Source: Saccharibacter sp. EH611 (GTDB lineage Bacteria; Pseudomonadota; Alphaproteobacteria; Acetobacterales; Acetobacteraceae). Taken from it: a stretch of 64,000 nt of DNA. How positions within the stretch are numbered: position 1 is the stretch's first letter; the number at the start of each line of letters is the position of its first letter. Shown here piece after piece: positions 37,672-46,720 of the stretch. Position numbers and translations under genes: made by a program. Under the pieces are notes generated by a model. The model was not told where the DNA came from. It saw nothing but the letters and a program-made list of their open reading frames with translations, and searched no databases. The stretch lies in contig NZ_WVHP01000021.1 of assembly GCF_009834765.1 (NCBI RefSeq), positions 248,001 through 312,000 of the forward strand, given 5' to 3'.

Positions 37672-38658
37672 TTACCATCTTTCCCTGAGGTGCGTGCGTG
37701 CTCTTTGCACAATTGTGACAGTCCAGAGAAGCTGTGGAGCAATGACGGCTATGATACAGCTGAGACTGTGACATAAAGCAAAGGCTGCGCCACCCCAGAG
37801 GGTAAATCCCCAATGGCATAGGGTGACTGCGGAGGTGGGGATGCCTGTGCGGGCAGCGAGCTGGTAAAGATGACCGCGATGAGCGGTAGCAAGAGGCTCT
37901 CCAGCACAGAGCCGACGGCCTAACGTAAAGGTGACGTCCCAGAAAATACCGGCCATCAGGCAGGGGAAAAGCCAGAAAAGCGAGGGAAGGGCACTCAAGT
38001 GCTCGTGATGTGGAAGAGTGGACATCCATCCCCAGCTGAGAATGAGGGCGCAGGGCTGGCTTCCTGCATCCCCCATGAAGATACGCGCTTTGGGAAAGTT
38101 AAAGGGCAAGAAGGCAAGAAGGCTGCTTGCGAGTAAAAGAAGTATGGCAGGGGAAATTCCAAAGCCTGCCATTATGACGGCGCTGAGGAACATAATGCCA
38201 GCGGCAAGGCCATTTAGGCCATCCATAAAATTAAGTGCATTGGTGCAGACAAGCCCCATGATAATCATCGGAATGATCGCATTGGGGGATGGTATGATGC
38301 CAATAAGAAGGAGGCTTGTTGCAGCACCTTGCGTGGCGAGTTTATAACGGGCCGGGAAGGGGCGCATATCGTCGATCCACGAGACCGCACATAACAGCAG
38401 AACGCCCCCTATGAGGCAGAGCTGAGCGCGCGTGAGGGGAGCCTGTGCTAGAGAGGCTTGCAACGCCATACTTCCTAGGAAGGCAACGATAATCGCCAGT
38501 CCTCCTCCTTTAGGCGTTGGGGTATGATGCGCGCTGCGTTGGACGGGGACATCCATAATTCCAAGTTGGATGAGCGGGCGTAGCGTGATGAAGCAGAGTA
38601 AGAGAGCGGCAAGTGGTGCGAGGCTCAAATTCTGGATAAGGTGAAGAAGAGAAAACAC
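37672..38658 (-). CDS. GT4-family undecaprenyl-phosphate sugar-1-phosphate transferase (WecA/WbpL-like)
   Basis: This integral membrane enzyme (328 residues, about ten helices) moves a HexNAc-1-phosphate from a UDP-sugar to undecaprenyl phosphate, the first step of O-antigen or other glycan assembly. Motifs are MDVPVQRSAHHTPTPKGGG, SWIDDMRPF (catalytic Asp pair), CTNALNFMDGLNGLA, IFMGDAGS, and HRGHLYQLAARTG near the C-terminus, the sugar-specificity loop of the WecA/WbpL branch. MraY-specific residues are not seen. It is oriented away from the dehydratase and aminotransferase genes, sharing a 120-bp divergent promoter gap, and very likely works with them. Confidence 0.92.
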   Translation of the reverse strand: MFSLLHLIQNLSLAPLAALLLCFITLRPLIQLGIMDVPVQRSAHHTPTPKGGGLAIIVAFLGSMALQASLAQAPLTRAQLCLIGGVLLLCAVSWIDDMRPFPARYKLATQGAATSLLLIGIIPSPNAIIPMIIMGLVCTNALNFMDGLNGLAAGIMFLSAVIMAGFGISPAILLLLASSLLAFLPFNFPKARIFMGDAGSQPCALILSWGWMSTLPHHEHLSALPSLFWLFPCLMAGIFWDVTFTLGRRLCAGEPLATAHRGHLYQLAARTGIPTSAVTLCHWGFTLWGGAAFALCHSLSCIIAVIAPQLLWTVTIVQRARTHLRERW

Positions 38659-38778
38659 GTGATCTTGTCCAACATCTGCTAGAAGAACCCTTGAATGAGA
38701 AGCAATACGTGATCACACCGTCATCGGCTAGAGGAAGACAATGCGCGCAATGGGAGAGAACTCATCCATGACGGATAG

Positions 38779-40731
38779 ATGGGGCGTGCTGTTATGACGC
38801 ATGGTTGGAGCCGTCCGTGGTCTTTTGCGGCGAAAAACCTGCTTCTTGATGGTCTTGTTTCAGCCATCGCAACGCCGCTCGCTCGTTGGCTGGCCGATCC
38901 ATCAAGTGGTATTTTTCATCCGCTATGGTTTATTGTTGGTGGTGGTATTACGCTTTGTATTTGTGGCGTTATCGTGCGTATGCCACAGCAATATTGGCGC
39001 TATAGCAGTGTGTTAGATTTGCGCACGATCACTATAGCGGCTCTACTGAGTGCTGCTTCTTTTGCACTTTTGTTGTGGGTAACTGGTTTTGGCCTACCGA
39101 CGGCGACGTTCCCGGCTATTCATGCTTTATTGTTGATTGTCGCTTTGGGAGGAGTGAGGGTCATTGTACGGTTGCGTGCAACACGCCGCCATCAGCAGCG
39201 TGATAAAATATCCGAAGATGTGTTGCTGCTGGGGTCGGAAGAGCGGCTTGATTTGCTGATCCGGCTTTTAAGGAGTGGATCATCTCAACATTATACAATC
39301 ACGGGGCTTGTGAGTTCGCAGCGGGCCTTTAAAGGACAACGCATCCATGGCTATTCGATCTTAGGTGAGAGTGCCGACATCGCGTCTATTTTGGCGTCTT
39401 TATCGCGCCAAGGGAGGCGGCCAACCCATCTTATTATCGCAGACCCAGCATTAGAAGGGGCTGCGCTTATGGCACTGCTGACGGCGATTGATGATGATAT
39501 TCGCGTGGTGCGTATGCCGGCGTTGGAAACCGTACAGCCGACAGCTAAAACATTGCTCCAGCCTATCAGCGTGGATGACTTACTCAATCGTTTTCCACGC
39601 ACTCTGACGCAACATAGTCAGGCGGAAATGGCTTCCCTCATTGAGGGGAAAAATGTGCTCGTTACAGGGGCGGGAGGAAGTATTGGTGGTGAATTAGTCC
39701 GACAAATTGCAGAGTTATCGCCAGCGTCCATTCTTTTGCTTGATAATAATGAATATGCTCTTTGGAGCATCAGTCTTGATCTGTCAGAGCGTTACCCCGA
39801 TTTGCGTCAACATCAGATTCTTGCTGATATTCAAAAGCGATCATCGTTAGAGCGTATTTTTGACGAATTTTGCCCTCAACTCATTTTCCATGCGGCTGCT
39901 TTAAAACATGTGCCTCTTGTGGAGGAAAGCCCTTGTGAAGGGATACTGACCAACAGTATTGGTACGCGTTATCTGGCAGAATGTGCGCGTGATTATGGCG
40001 CAGAAGCGCTCGTGTTTATTTCAACAGACAAAGCGGTGTACCCTTCAAGTGTGATGGGGGCGAGCAAGCGTTGTGCTGAAATGTATGTGCAGCGACTAGA
40101 CCGGCAGGCGCGTGCGGGTAGGGGTGGTTTGCGCTGTGTTAGTGTGCGGTTTGGTAATGTGCTGGGGTCGACAGGCTCCGTTGTGCCTCTTTTTCAGCGG
40201 CAATTAGCACGAGGTGGGCCGCTGACAGTCACTCATCCTGACATGACGCGCTATTTTATGACGATCCCAGAAGCGGTTGGGCTTGTCCTGCAAGCCGCTC
40301 AGCGTGGCACAACCCAGAATGGATCAGAGGGTGATGAGAGTGAGTTGGAACAGCGCTTGCGATCCGGTAGTATTTTTGTGCTCGATATGGGAGAGCCCGT
40401 CCGGATTATGGATTTAGCGCGTCAGATGATTCGTCTGGCGGGATTACGCCCTGAACGCGACATAGCTATTCGTATTACAGGCGTACGTGAAGGCGAAAAA
40501 TTGACAGAAACGTTATTTTACAAGGGTGAATCTCCCCTTAAAACAGACACAGAAGGCTTGTGGATCGTTACGCCTGAAGTGCCAGAAGATGAGGCCTTTA
40601 TGGTCTTGCTGGATCGGCTAGAACAAGCATGTCATGATGGGAATATAAGGCAGGCTCTTGCTCTCTTAGAAGAGGCCGTGCCTGATTTTGTGTCAAAACG
40701 ACGATTGGGAGCGGAAGAAGCGCCATTGTAA
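38779..40731 (+). CDS. Membrane-anchored UDP-GlcNAc 4,6-dehydratase (WbpM/CapD/FlaA1-like)
   Basis: This 650-residue protein converts UDP-GlcNAc to the 4-keto-6-deoxy sugar used for QuiNAc, FucNAc or bacillosamine. The N-terminal quarter has four membrane helices; a CoA-binding-like domain follows (DVLLLGSEERLDLLIRLLR). The SDR domain starts at LVTGAGGSIGGELVRQI (about residue 295). The catalytic segment is FISTDKAVYPSSVMGASKR, where Met replaces Tyr, giving the Ser-Met-Lys triad described for WbpM. GEKLTETLFYKGE is the family's C-terminal signature. Starts at ATG 38779 or 38794 are both possible. The DegT aminotransferase starts 26 bp downstream. Confidence 0.93.
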   Translation: MGRAVMTHGWSRPWSFAAKNLLLDGLVSAIATPLARWLADPSSGIFHPLWFIVGGGITLCICGVIVRMPQQYWRYSSVLDLRTITIAALLSAASFALLLWVTGFGLPTATFPAIHALLLIVALGGVRVIVRLRATRRHQQRDKISEDVLLLGSEERLDLLIRLLRSGSSQHYTITGLVSSQRAFKGQRIHGYSILGESADIASILASLSRQGRRPTHLIIADPALEGAALMALLTAIDDDIRVVRMPALETVQPTAKTLLQPISVDDLLNRFPRTLTQHSQAEMASLIEGKNVLVTGAGGSIGGELVRQIAELSPASILLLDNNEYALWSISLDLSERYPDLRQHQILADIQKRSSLERIFDEFCPQLIFHAAALKHVPLVEESPCEGILTNSIGTRYLAECARDYGAEALVFISTDKAVYPSSVMGASKRCAEMYVQRLDRQARAGRGGLRCVSVRFGNVLGSTGSVVPLFQRQLARGGPLTVTHPDMTRYFMTIPEAVGLVLQAAQRGTTQNGSEGDESELEQRLRSGSIFVLDMGEPVRIMDLARQMIRLAGLRPERDIAIRITGVREGEKLTETLFYKGESPLKTDTEGLWIVTPEVPEDEAFMVLLDRLEQACHDGNIRQALALLEEAVPDFVSKRRLGAEEAPL

Positions 40732-40757
40732 GAGAGGCGCTTCGGTGGGAGTGTTCT

Positions 40758-41900
40758 ATGTCCAAAAATATTGCCTTTCTGGATCTTTCTGCACAGCAGG
40801 CTCGGTTAGGAGAGGGACTTCGCCAGCGTCTGGATGCGGTGTTCCATCATTGTCGTTTCGTGATGGGCCCTGAAGTTACTGAGCTTGAAGGCGCATTGGC
40901 TCGGTATAGTGGCGCGCGTCATGCGGTTGCGGTCTCGTCGGGGACAGATGCTTTGCTTGCGGTGTTGATGGCCGAAGGGATTGGGCCGGGGATGGCCGTT
41001 TTTCTTCCGTCTTTCACCTACACCGCAACGGCAGAAGTCGTCTTGCTTTTAGGGGCCCAGCCGGTTTTCGTGGATTGCGATGAAGAGACGTTTCAAATGT
41101 CTCTTTTATCCTTGAAAGAGCGCTTTCATGATGTTCAGCGTGCAGGCCAGTATCAGCCGCAGGCTATTATTGGTGTCGATCTGTTTGGCCAGCCGGCGCC
41201 GTGGGATGCGTTAAATCAGTTTGCTCAACAGCATGGGCTGACGCTTATCGCTGATTGTGCCCAGTCTTTTGGGGCGTCTTATCACGGACGCAAGTTGGGG
41301 CGGGAAGCCTTAGCCACGACGCTCTCTTTCTTCCCGTCTAAGCCCTTGGGATGCTACGGTGATGGTGGCGCCATCCTTACTGATGATGATGAACGGGCTG
41401 CGCTTTATCGGTCTTTAAGAAGTCATGGTGAGGGTGTGCAGCGTTATGATGTGCAGCGTATTGGGTTAAATGCGCGGTTAGATACGCTACAGGCTGCTAT
41501 CTTGCTGGCTAAAATGGAGGTATTTGACCGAGAGCTTGCGCGCCGGGCTGATATTGCACACATCTACGATGAAGGTCTTCCCAAAGGGGTGATTGCACCG
41601 CGACGCGTTGCGGAGAGCGACAGTGCCTGGGCGATTTATTGTGTGACACTACCTTCTAAAAAAGTGCGTGATTCCGCTCAAGACTTTTTAAAAGAGCATG
41701 GTGTGCCGACAGCCGTGTATTATCCTAAGCCACTTCATCAGCAACCTGCATATGCAAAGCATCATGATGGTGCGGCTTTGCCAATCTCGGAAAAGCTGGG
41801 GGAAAAGGTTCTCGCGCTTCCCATTCATCCGGATTTATCTGATGAGCAACTGAATTATGTCATCACAACTTTAAAGGAATGGGCCACCCATACATTATGA
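40758..41900 (+). CDS. DegT/DnrJ/EryC1-family sugar aminotransferase
   Basis: This PLP enzyme transfers an amino group, usually from glutamate, to a keto sugar nucleotide. The 380-residue protein begins IAFLDLSAQQ, has AVAVSSGTDALLAVLMA, FLPSFTYTATAEVVLLLGAQPVFVD, LIADCAQSFGASYHGRKLG, and SFFPSKPLGCYGDGGAILT with the PLP lysine (about residue 190). NARLDTLQAAIL follows, and YYPKPLHQQPAY near the C-terminus is typical of WbpE/PglE-like enzymes. The position after a 4,6-dehydratase suggests a 4-amino-4,6-dideoxy product, though a 3-amino sugar cannot be excluded. The stop overlaps the next gene (ATGA). Confidence 0.93.
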   Translation: MSKNIAFLDLSAQQARLGEGLRQRLDAVFHHCRFVMGPEVTELEGALARYSGARHAVAVSSGTDALLAVLMAEGIGPGMAVFLPSFTYTATAEVVLLLGAQPVFVDCDEETFQMSLLSLKERFHDVQRAGQYQPQAIIGVDLFGQPAPWDALNQFAQQHGLTLIADCAQSFGASYHGRKLGREALATTLSFFPSKPLGCYGDGGAILTDDDERAALYRSLRSHGEGVQRYDVQRIGLNARLDTLQAAILLAKMEVFDRELARRADIAHIYDEGLPKGVIAPRRVAESDSAWAIYCVTLPSKKVRDSAQDFLKEHGVPTAVYYPKPLHQQPAYAKHHDGAALPISEKLGEKVLALPIHPDLSDEQLNYVITTLKEWATHTL

Positions 41901-42325
41901 CGCGGAATAACAAACTTCTTTTGGGCTTTGCGCTTATCGTTATCATACCTGTGAGCGTGGTGTGGTACACAGCGTGGCCTATTTTACGCCCTTGGCCGTT
42001 GCCGCCTGCATTATCCGGCTATGAAAGCGCCCCTCAATCTCGTGAGCTGACAGCTGATGAGGTTCAGCAGTTTAATCATTGGGTACAAACCCATAAGACC
42101 GGGTGGGGTGTGTCCGGCGAAAAAACGCCAGGGCCTGCACAGCGTGTGGTGACGTTACGTACTGCTCAGGGTTTGCCGGTGATCGTTTCTCTTTGGCATT
42201 TCCGTCACGGTGACGATGTTGTTGGGATTCAGACCGCCCCTCAAGGAGCTTACCGAATGCGTTCGTGCATTGCAGGAGAAGTGGCGGCCCTTCTTCCTGC
42301 TTCGCAAAGTCATCCAACACCGTAA
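41897..42325 (+). CDS. Uncharacterised single-helix membrane protein
   Basis: I do not recognise this 142-residue protein. It starts MTRNNKLLLGFALIVIIPVSVVWYTAWPIL, a single N-terminal membrane helix or uncleaved signal. A Pro-rich linker and a small periplasmic domain follow (LTADEVQQFNHWVQTHKTGWG; VVTLRTAQGLPVIVSLWHFRHGDDVVGIQ). The start overlaps the aminotransferase stop by four bases, so it is the third gene of the glycan operon. An in-frame ATG at 41879 is less likely because it lies inside the previous gene without a ribosome site. A role in the same surface-glycan pathway is only inferred from coupling. Confidence 0.7.
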   Translation: MTRNNKLLLGFALIVIIPVSVVWYTAWPILRPWPLPPALSGYESAPQSRELTADEVQQFNHWVQTHKTGWGVSGEKTPGPAQRVVTLRTAQGLPVIVSLWHFRHGDDVVGIQTAPQGAYRMRSCIAGEVAALLPASQSHPTP

Positions 42326-42374
42326 TATCTCTTTTCCTCCCTTTCCGCGAAATGGCAAGGGAGGAGGCAAGACG

Positions 42375-43586
42375 TTATTGTTTTGTGTCAGAGCGAGAGC
42401 TGGCTCGAGCATCGCCTACATTTTTCTGTTCTTGCTCAGCTTGTTCTTTCTGCTGAGCGGCGAGCTCTTCATTGTTAATTTCATCAACAGCAAGCTGCGT
42501 TTGCTCTGCATTTTCAAGCGGTGGTAGGGCGCGGTCAAAGACAACCAACAGAGCGGCTGTGATCGGAGAGGCGAGCACAAGCCCTGGAGCGCCTAAAATG
42601 GAGCCGAACACCGTCTGAGAGAGGATCGCAAGCGCAGGCGGCATGTGGACGGCGCGGCGCTGGATGAGGGGTGCTAAGATATTTCCTTCACAAAACTGGA
42701 TGACACTATACAGGATGGCGACAAAGAGGGCCTCGCGCGTGCCAAGGGAAAGGCTAATGAGCAGTGCGGGGACAGCCCCTAAAATGGCCCCGATATAGGG
42801 AATAAAATTACAAAGCCCAGCAACCACACCAAGTGCAAGAGCGAGCGGCACCCCGATAAGATAAAGCCCCACTCCAGAGAGGAGCCCGACAACGAGCATG
42901 TCGAGCGCTTGTCCTGCCGTCCATGCCCAAAGAGTATTACCTGCTGCGAAAAGAAGTTTACGGGCTGTTGCGCGTTGAGGAGGGGGAACAAGGCGTAGAA
43001 AGCCATTAATATAGATAGAGGGTGAGGCCGCGAAGTAAAAAGCAGCTATCAGAACAACGAAGATGGTGCCTAACAACCCGAAGGCACTTCCCAACAGACC
43101 TGTTACCGAGCCTGCAAGCCCAGAGCCAAAACTGCCTAGGCTGCTGCTTTTATCGTTCCCTCCGATCGTTGAGGGGAGATGGTCTAGAATAATGCGCCCA
43201 AATGAAGTGTGTGAAAGGCGGTCGTGAATATCGCCAGATTGAGCCACCAATGCGGATTTTAGGCTTAAAAATTGCTCCCCAATCGCTGGGCCATTGCTCC
43301 AAATGAGCCCCGTAATCAAGCTGAGCAGGGCAACGGCCACCAAAGCGACGGCAATGGTGTAGGGGATAAACCGCAAATGCCGCCGTAACATGCGTGCCAA
43401 ACCATGTAAGACAACAGCCATAAGGGTTGCGGCAAAGAGCACGGCCAAGACATCCCCAACCAGCCAAATAGCGAGCATGACCAGCGCCAAGATAAAAGCT
43501 GTACGGATGAGAACAAACATCCGGTCAAGAGCGTGGGCAGGTGTTTCGTTGGATGAGGCAGGAGGGCGTGAAAAAAACAGGGCCAT
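42375..43586 (-). CDS. AI-2E/PerM-family membrane transporter
   Basis: This 403-residue protein has about eight helices in the PerM/TqsA pattern: two N-terminal hydrophobic pairs, a soluble segment (NGPAIGEQFLSLKSALVAQSG), then GVPLALALGVVAGLCNFIPYIGAILGAVPALL and EGNILAPLIQRRAVHMPPALAI, the family signature. Members export small molecules or Na+; autoinducer export is documented for a few. The C-terminal tail is rich in Glu, Gln and Lys (AAQQKEQAEQEQKN) and probably disordered. In many alphaproteobacteria this gene neighbours hdaA and ppk, which lie 4-6 kb away here. Confidence 0.9.
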   Translation of the reverse strand: MALFFSRPPASSNETPAHALDRMFVLIRTAFILALVMLAIWLVGDVLAVLFAATLMAVVLHGLARMLRRHLRFIPYTIAVALVAVALLSLITGLIWSNGPAIGEQFLSLKSALVAQSGDIHDRLSHTSFGRIILDHLPSTIGGNDKSSSLGSFGSGLAGSVTGLLGSAFGLLGTIFVVLIAAFYFAASPSIYINGFLRLVPPPQRATARKLLFAAGNTLWAWTAGQALDMLVVGLLSGVGLYLIGVPLALALGVVAGLCNFIPYIGAILGAVPALLISLSLGTREALFVAILYSVIQFCEGNILAPLIQRRAVHMPPALAILSQTVFGSILGAPGLVLASPITAALLVVFDRALPPLENAEQTQLAVDEINNEELAAQQKEQAEQEQKNVGDARASSRSDTKQ

Positions 43587-43632
43587 GAGAGCGACCTATA
43601 AGAGGCGGAGGTGAAGGGCAGAGAGCAACGAT

Positions 43633-45522
43633 TTAATCTATGCTTTTTTCGAGTTTGTCTTGCGCGTCAAGCCAGAGGAGCTCCATATCTTGTTGATCTT
43701 GCTCTATCGTTGCGAGCTGTGTGTTTAATGTCGCAATGTCATCAGCATGACCCGATTGATAAAGAGAGGGGTCGGCAAGCTTTTCTTCAATGGCTTTTTT
43801 CTTTGTCGCAAGTTTTTCAAGTGTGGCTTCAGCGTGCCGTATTTGGCGCCGTAGCGGGGCGAGTTGGCGTGTTTGTTCTTTGCGTTGGGCACGTTGCTGT
43901 GCCTTCGGAGGTGCTTTGGCGCGTGTGCCGCCTTTCTGCTCTGATTGTGCAAGGCGGGCTCGTTCATCAAGCCACGTCCGATACTCGCCCATGTCTCCGT
44001 CAAAAGGTGTAATCGTTCCTTTTTCTGCAATCCAGAGACGATCAGCAACCGATTCGACAAGGTGGCTATCATGGCTGATAAGAATGACGGCACCTTCAAA
44101 CTCGCACAATGCGCGGATGAGCGCATCGCGTGCATCAAGGTCGAGATGGTTGGTGGGTTCATCCAAAATCAGCAGATGTGGGGCGTGGCGGGTTGCAAGA
44201 GCAAGGAGAAGGCGGGCCTTCTCCCCGCCCGATAGCCGCTTAACCGCTGTTTCTGCGCGCTCGGCATCCAGCCCAAAGCGGGCAAGCTGAGCACGAACTT
44301 GAGGTGGTGTCGCATCAGGGAGAGCGCGGCTCATATGGTCAATAGGGCTATCGTCTAAAATGAGCGCATCATTCTGGTGCTGGGCAAAATAACCAACACG
44401 CAGTTTATTCGCTGGTGCGAACTCCCCACCCATCGGGGCCAGTTGGCCTGCAAGAAGTTTTGCGAAAGTTGATTTCCCGTGGCCGTTGCGCCCTAAAAGC
44501 GCAATCCGGTCATCCATATCCATGCGCAAGGAAAGTTTGCTGAGGATAACGCGCTCACCATACCCAACGGACACATCTGTGAGCTTGAGCATGGGAGGGG
44601 GCAAGGTGCCGGGTTCTGGGAAAGAGAAATGTGTGGGCGTTGCCTCAACTACGCTCTCAATCTGAGGGAGGCGTTCAAGGGCCTTGAGGCGGGCTTGTGC
44701 CTGGCGTGCTTTTGTCGCTTTAGCCCGGAAGCGCGCAACAAAGGATTCCATCTTTGCGCGCTGATCAGCCACTTTCTGAGCTGCACGGTTTTGTTGGAGG
44801 GCTTGCTCGGTACGAATTTGGACGAAGCGGTCATACCCACCCGGGGTGAGTGATAGGCGACCATTCTCCAGATGGGCGATCGCTTGCACTGTATTATCGA
44901 GCAGAGAGCGGTCATGGCTAACAACAAGCACAGCGCCTGAAAAGCGCGATAGCCATCCTTCAAGCCACAAGGTTGCTTCGATATCGAGATGGTTGGTCGG
45001 CTCATCCAGCAAGAGCAGATCTGGTGCTAAAAAGAGCGCACTGGCAAGGGCGACACGCATCCGCCACCCGCCAGAAAAGTCTGAAACAGGGCGTTGTTGA
45101 GCCTCTTGGTCAAAGCCAAGCCCAGCTAGAATGGTGCTTGCACGGGCTGGGGCGCTATGGGCGTCAATGGCAAGAAGACGCTCATGAATATCAGCGATAC
45201 GGGTGGGATCTTCCGTTGTTTCCACGTCATGAAGGAGGCGGGCGCGCTCTTCATCACTGGCGAGGACAGCTTCAATGAGGGAAAGCTCACCCGAGGGAGT
45301 TTCCTGCTTGACGCGCCCCATCGTAGCGCGGCTGGAAAAGGTGATAGACCCGCTGTCAGGGGCAATATCCCCCGCAATAGCGGCGAGGAGGGTGGATTTC
45401 CCTGTGCCATTGCGGCCAATAAGGCCGATGCGACGGCCCGGCTCAATGGTAAGAGAAGCGCCTTCTAGAAGAGGGCGTCCGGCGATACGAAGGGTCAGGT
45501 CAGTAATGGTGAGAAGACTCAA
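43633..45522 (-). CDS. ABC-F family ATPase (translation factor type)
   Basis: This soluble twin-ABC protein (629 residues) is of the kind that acts on the ribosome rather than in a membrane. It has two full cassettes: Walker A GRNGTGKST and GRNGHGKST, signatures FSGGWRMRVALA and LSGGEKARLLLA, Walker B LLLLDEPTNHLD twice. The linker (RAKMESFVARFRAKATKARQAQARLK) between them is the P-site tRNA-interacting type. A coiled-coil C-terminus follows (APLRRQIRHAEATLEKLATKKKAIEEKL), as in YheS/Uup. The start is TTG 45522: an in-frame stop lies three codons upstream and GAGG is seven bases before. Its leader contains a possible intrinsic terminator (45548-45576). Confidence 0.93.
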   Translation of the reverse strand: MSLLTITDLTLRIAGRPLLEGASLTIEPGRRIGLIGRNGTGKSTLLAAIAGDIAPDSGSITFSSRATMGRVKQETPSGELSLIEAVLASDEERARLLHDVETTEDPTRIADIHERLLAIDAHSAPARASTILAGLGFDQEAQQRPVSDFSGGWRMRVALASALFLAPDLLLLDEPTNHLDIEATLWLEGWLSRFSGAVLVVSHDRSLLDNTVQAIAHLENGRLSLTPGGYDRFVQIRTEQALQQNRAAQKVADQRAKMESFVARFRAKATKARQAQARLKALERLPQIESVVEATPTHFSFPEPGTLPPPMLKLTDVSVGYGERVILSKLSLRMDMDDRIALLGRNGHGKSTFAKLLAGQLAPMGGEFAPANKLRVGYFAQHQNDALILDDSPIDHMSRALPDATPPQVRAQLARFGLDAERAETAVKRLSGGEKARLLLALATRHAPHLLILDEPTNHLDLDARDALIRALCEFEGAVILISHDSHLVESVADRLWIAEKGTITPFDGDMGEYRTWLDERARLAQSEQKGGTRAKAPPKAQQRAQRKEQTRQLAPLRRQIRHAEATLEKLATKKKAIEEKLADPSLYQSGHADDIATLNTQLATIEQDQQDMELLWLDAQDKLEKSID

Positions 45523-45547
45523 AGCCGGGCCTCAAACTATTGAAAGC

Positions 45548-45576
45548 TAAAAAAACACTCTGATACTCTATCAGAG
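45548..45576 (-). promoter_or_regulatory. Possible attenuator in the ABC-F leader / palindrome at the ndk promoter
   Basis: CTCTGATACTCTATCAGAG (45558-45576) is a palindrome with perfect 8-base arms. On the minus strand it is followed by TG and seven T, which makes an intrinsic terminator about 25 bases before the ABC-F start codon. A promoter for that leader could be ATGACA / TAGAGG, 17 bases apart (45616 down to 45588). On the plus strand the same palindrome covers a possible ndk -10 (GATACT, with TTGAAA at 45540). The two readings are alternatives. Confidence 0.5.
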
Positions 45577-45634
45577 CGGTCCTTTTTCCTCTAGGGGAGC
45601 AGGAACCAATTGTCATGTTAATAAGGAGAACATC

Positions 45635-46057
45635 ATGACGGTAGAACGCACTCTATCTATCATTAAGCCCGATGCAACACGTCGCAACATTACCGGTAAG
45701 ATCAACACGGTGTTTGAAGTGGGTGGCCTGCGTGTGGTGGGGCAAAAGCGCATTCAGCTGACGACAAAACAAGCCGGTGCTTTCTATGAAGTGCACAAAG
45801 ATCGCCCATTTTACAACGAGCTGGTGACATTCATGACATCGGCTCCTGTTGTGGTGCAGGTCTTGGAAGGCGAGAATGCGGTGGCGCGCCATCGTGAACT
45901 GATGGGTGCAACAAACCCTGAAGAAGCCGCAGAAGGCACCGTGCGTAAACTGTACGCGCAGAGCATTGGTGAGAACTCTGTGCATGGGTCTGATAGCCTA
46001 GAAAATGCAGCGCGTGAAATTGCGTTCTTCTTTGCTGAAACAGAAATCCTACCGTGA
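45635..46057 (+). CDS. ndk: Nucleoside diphosphate kinase
   Basis: Ndk moves the gamma-phosphate between nucleoside triphosphates and diphosphates through a phospho-histidine. The 140 residues start [21 protein letters not shown] and contain the active-site block [22 protein letters not shown] with the catalytic His. AAGGAG lies seven bases before ATG 45635. It is a monocistronic gene with a strong terminator at 46084. Confidence 0.97.
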   Translation: MTVERTLSIIKPDATRRNITGKINTVFEVGGLRVVGQKRIQLTTKQAGAFYEVHKDRPFYNELVTFMTSAPVVVQVLEGENAVARHRELMGATNPEEAAEGTVRKLYAQSIGENSVHGSDSLENAAREIAFFFAETEILP

Positions 46058-46083
46058 GTCGGTTCTTTCTCTAAGCAGAGAAG

Positions 46084-46118
46084 AAAAAAGGGAGGCCGGG
46101 TTTGGCCTCCTTTTTTTT
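46084..46118. terminator. Terminator between ndk and purN
   Basis: AAAAAAGGGAGGCC pairs with GGCCTCCTTTTTTTT around a GGGTTT loop. A-run and T-run on the two sides make it useful in both directions. Confidence 0.9.
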
Positions 46119-46123
46119 ATAGC

Positions 46124-46705
46124 CTAAGAGGCTAAAATGACGGTTGCTAACGTGGCTGGGTAAAGGAGGTGTTCTTCTTTCAGCACACGTGCAGCAAGGC
46201 TTTCGGGTGTGTCATGCGGGTGAACGGGCACTTTCGCTTGCGCTAAAATAGGCCCTTCATCCACGCCATCGGTAACGAAATGTGTTGTGCAGCCATGCTC
46301 GCGCGCACCCGCCTTAATGGCCGCCTCATGCGTATGAAGGCCCGGAAATTTCGGCAGGAGGCTCGGATGGATGTTGAGCATCCGGTTTTCCCAACGCTTC
46401 ACCAGATAAGGCGTGAGCACACGCATATAGCCAGCGAGGCAGATATATTGAGCGCCTGAGGCACGCACCGCTTCATCCACCGCCTTTTCATGCGCGGCAC
46501 GATCCTTGCCGAAGGGTTTATGGTCAATGCAGAGTGTTTTGATCCCGGCTTCCTGTGCTTTTTCTAGCCCCGGCGCATCGGGACGATTGCTTAAGACAAG
46601 CACGATGCGTGCTGGGAAGTCGGGCTTTTCGCACGCCTTAATGAGCGAAGTCATATTACTGCCTCGCCCACTGATGAGAATGGCGACCGGTGTTTTGTCA
46701 ACCAT
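46124..46705 (-). CDS. purN: Phosphoribosylglycinamide formyltransferase
   Basis: PurN adds the formyl group from 10-formyl-tetrahydrofolate to GAR, step three of purine synthesis. The 193-residue protein has VAILISGRGSNMTSLI, ICLAGYMRVLTPYLV, NIHPSLLPKFPGLHTHE with the catalytic His and Asn, and HFVTDGVDEGPILAQA with the catalytic Asp. It follows purM in the same direction with a 15-bp gap, a very common purMN operon. Confidence 0.96.
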   Translation of the reverse strand: MVDKTPVAILISGRGSNMTSLIKACEKPDFPARIVLVLSNRPDAPGLEKAQEAGIKTLCIDHKPFGKDRAAHEKAVDEAVRASGAQYICLAGYMRVLTPYLVKRWENRMLNIHPSLLPKFPGLHTHEAAIKAGAREHGCTTHFVTDGVDEGPILAQAKVPVHPHDTPESLAARVLKEEHLLYPATLATVILAS

Positions 46706-46720
46706 GAAGCAACTCCTGTC

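Noticed and set aside
42336-42364. CCTCCCTT/AAGGGAGG hairpin between the 142-residue gene and the AI-2E transporter gene as a terminator.
   Set aside because: The arms pair but no T-run follows on either strand, so it is too weak to list as a terminator.
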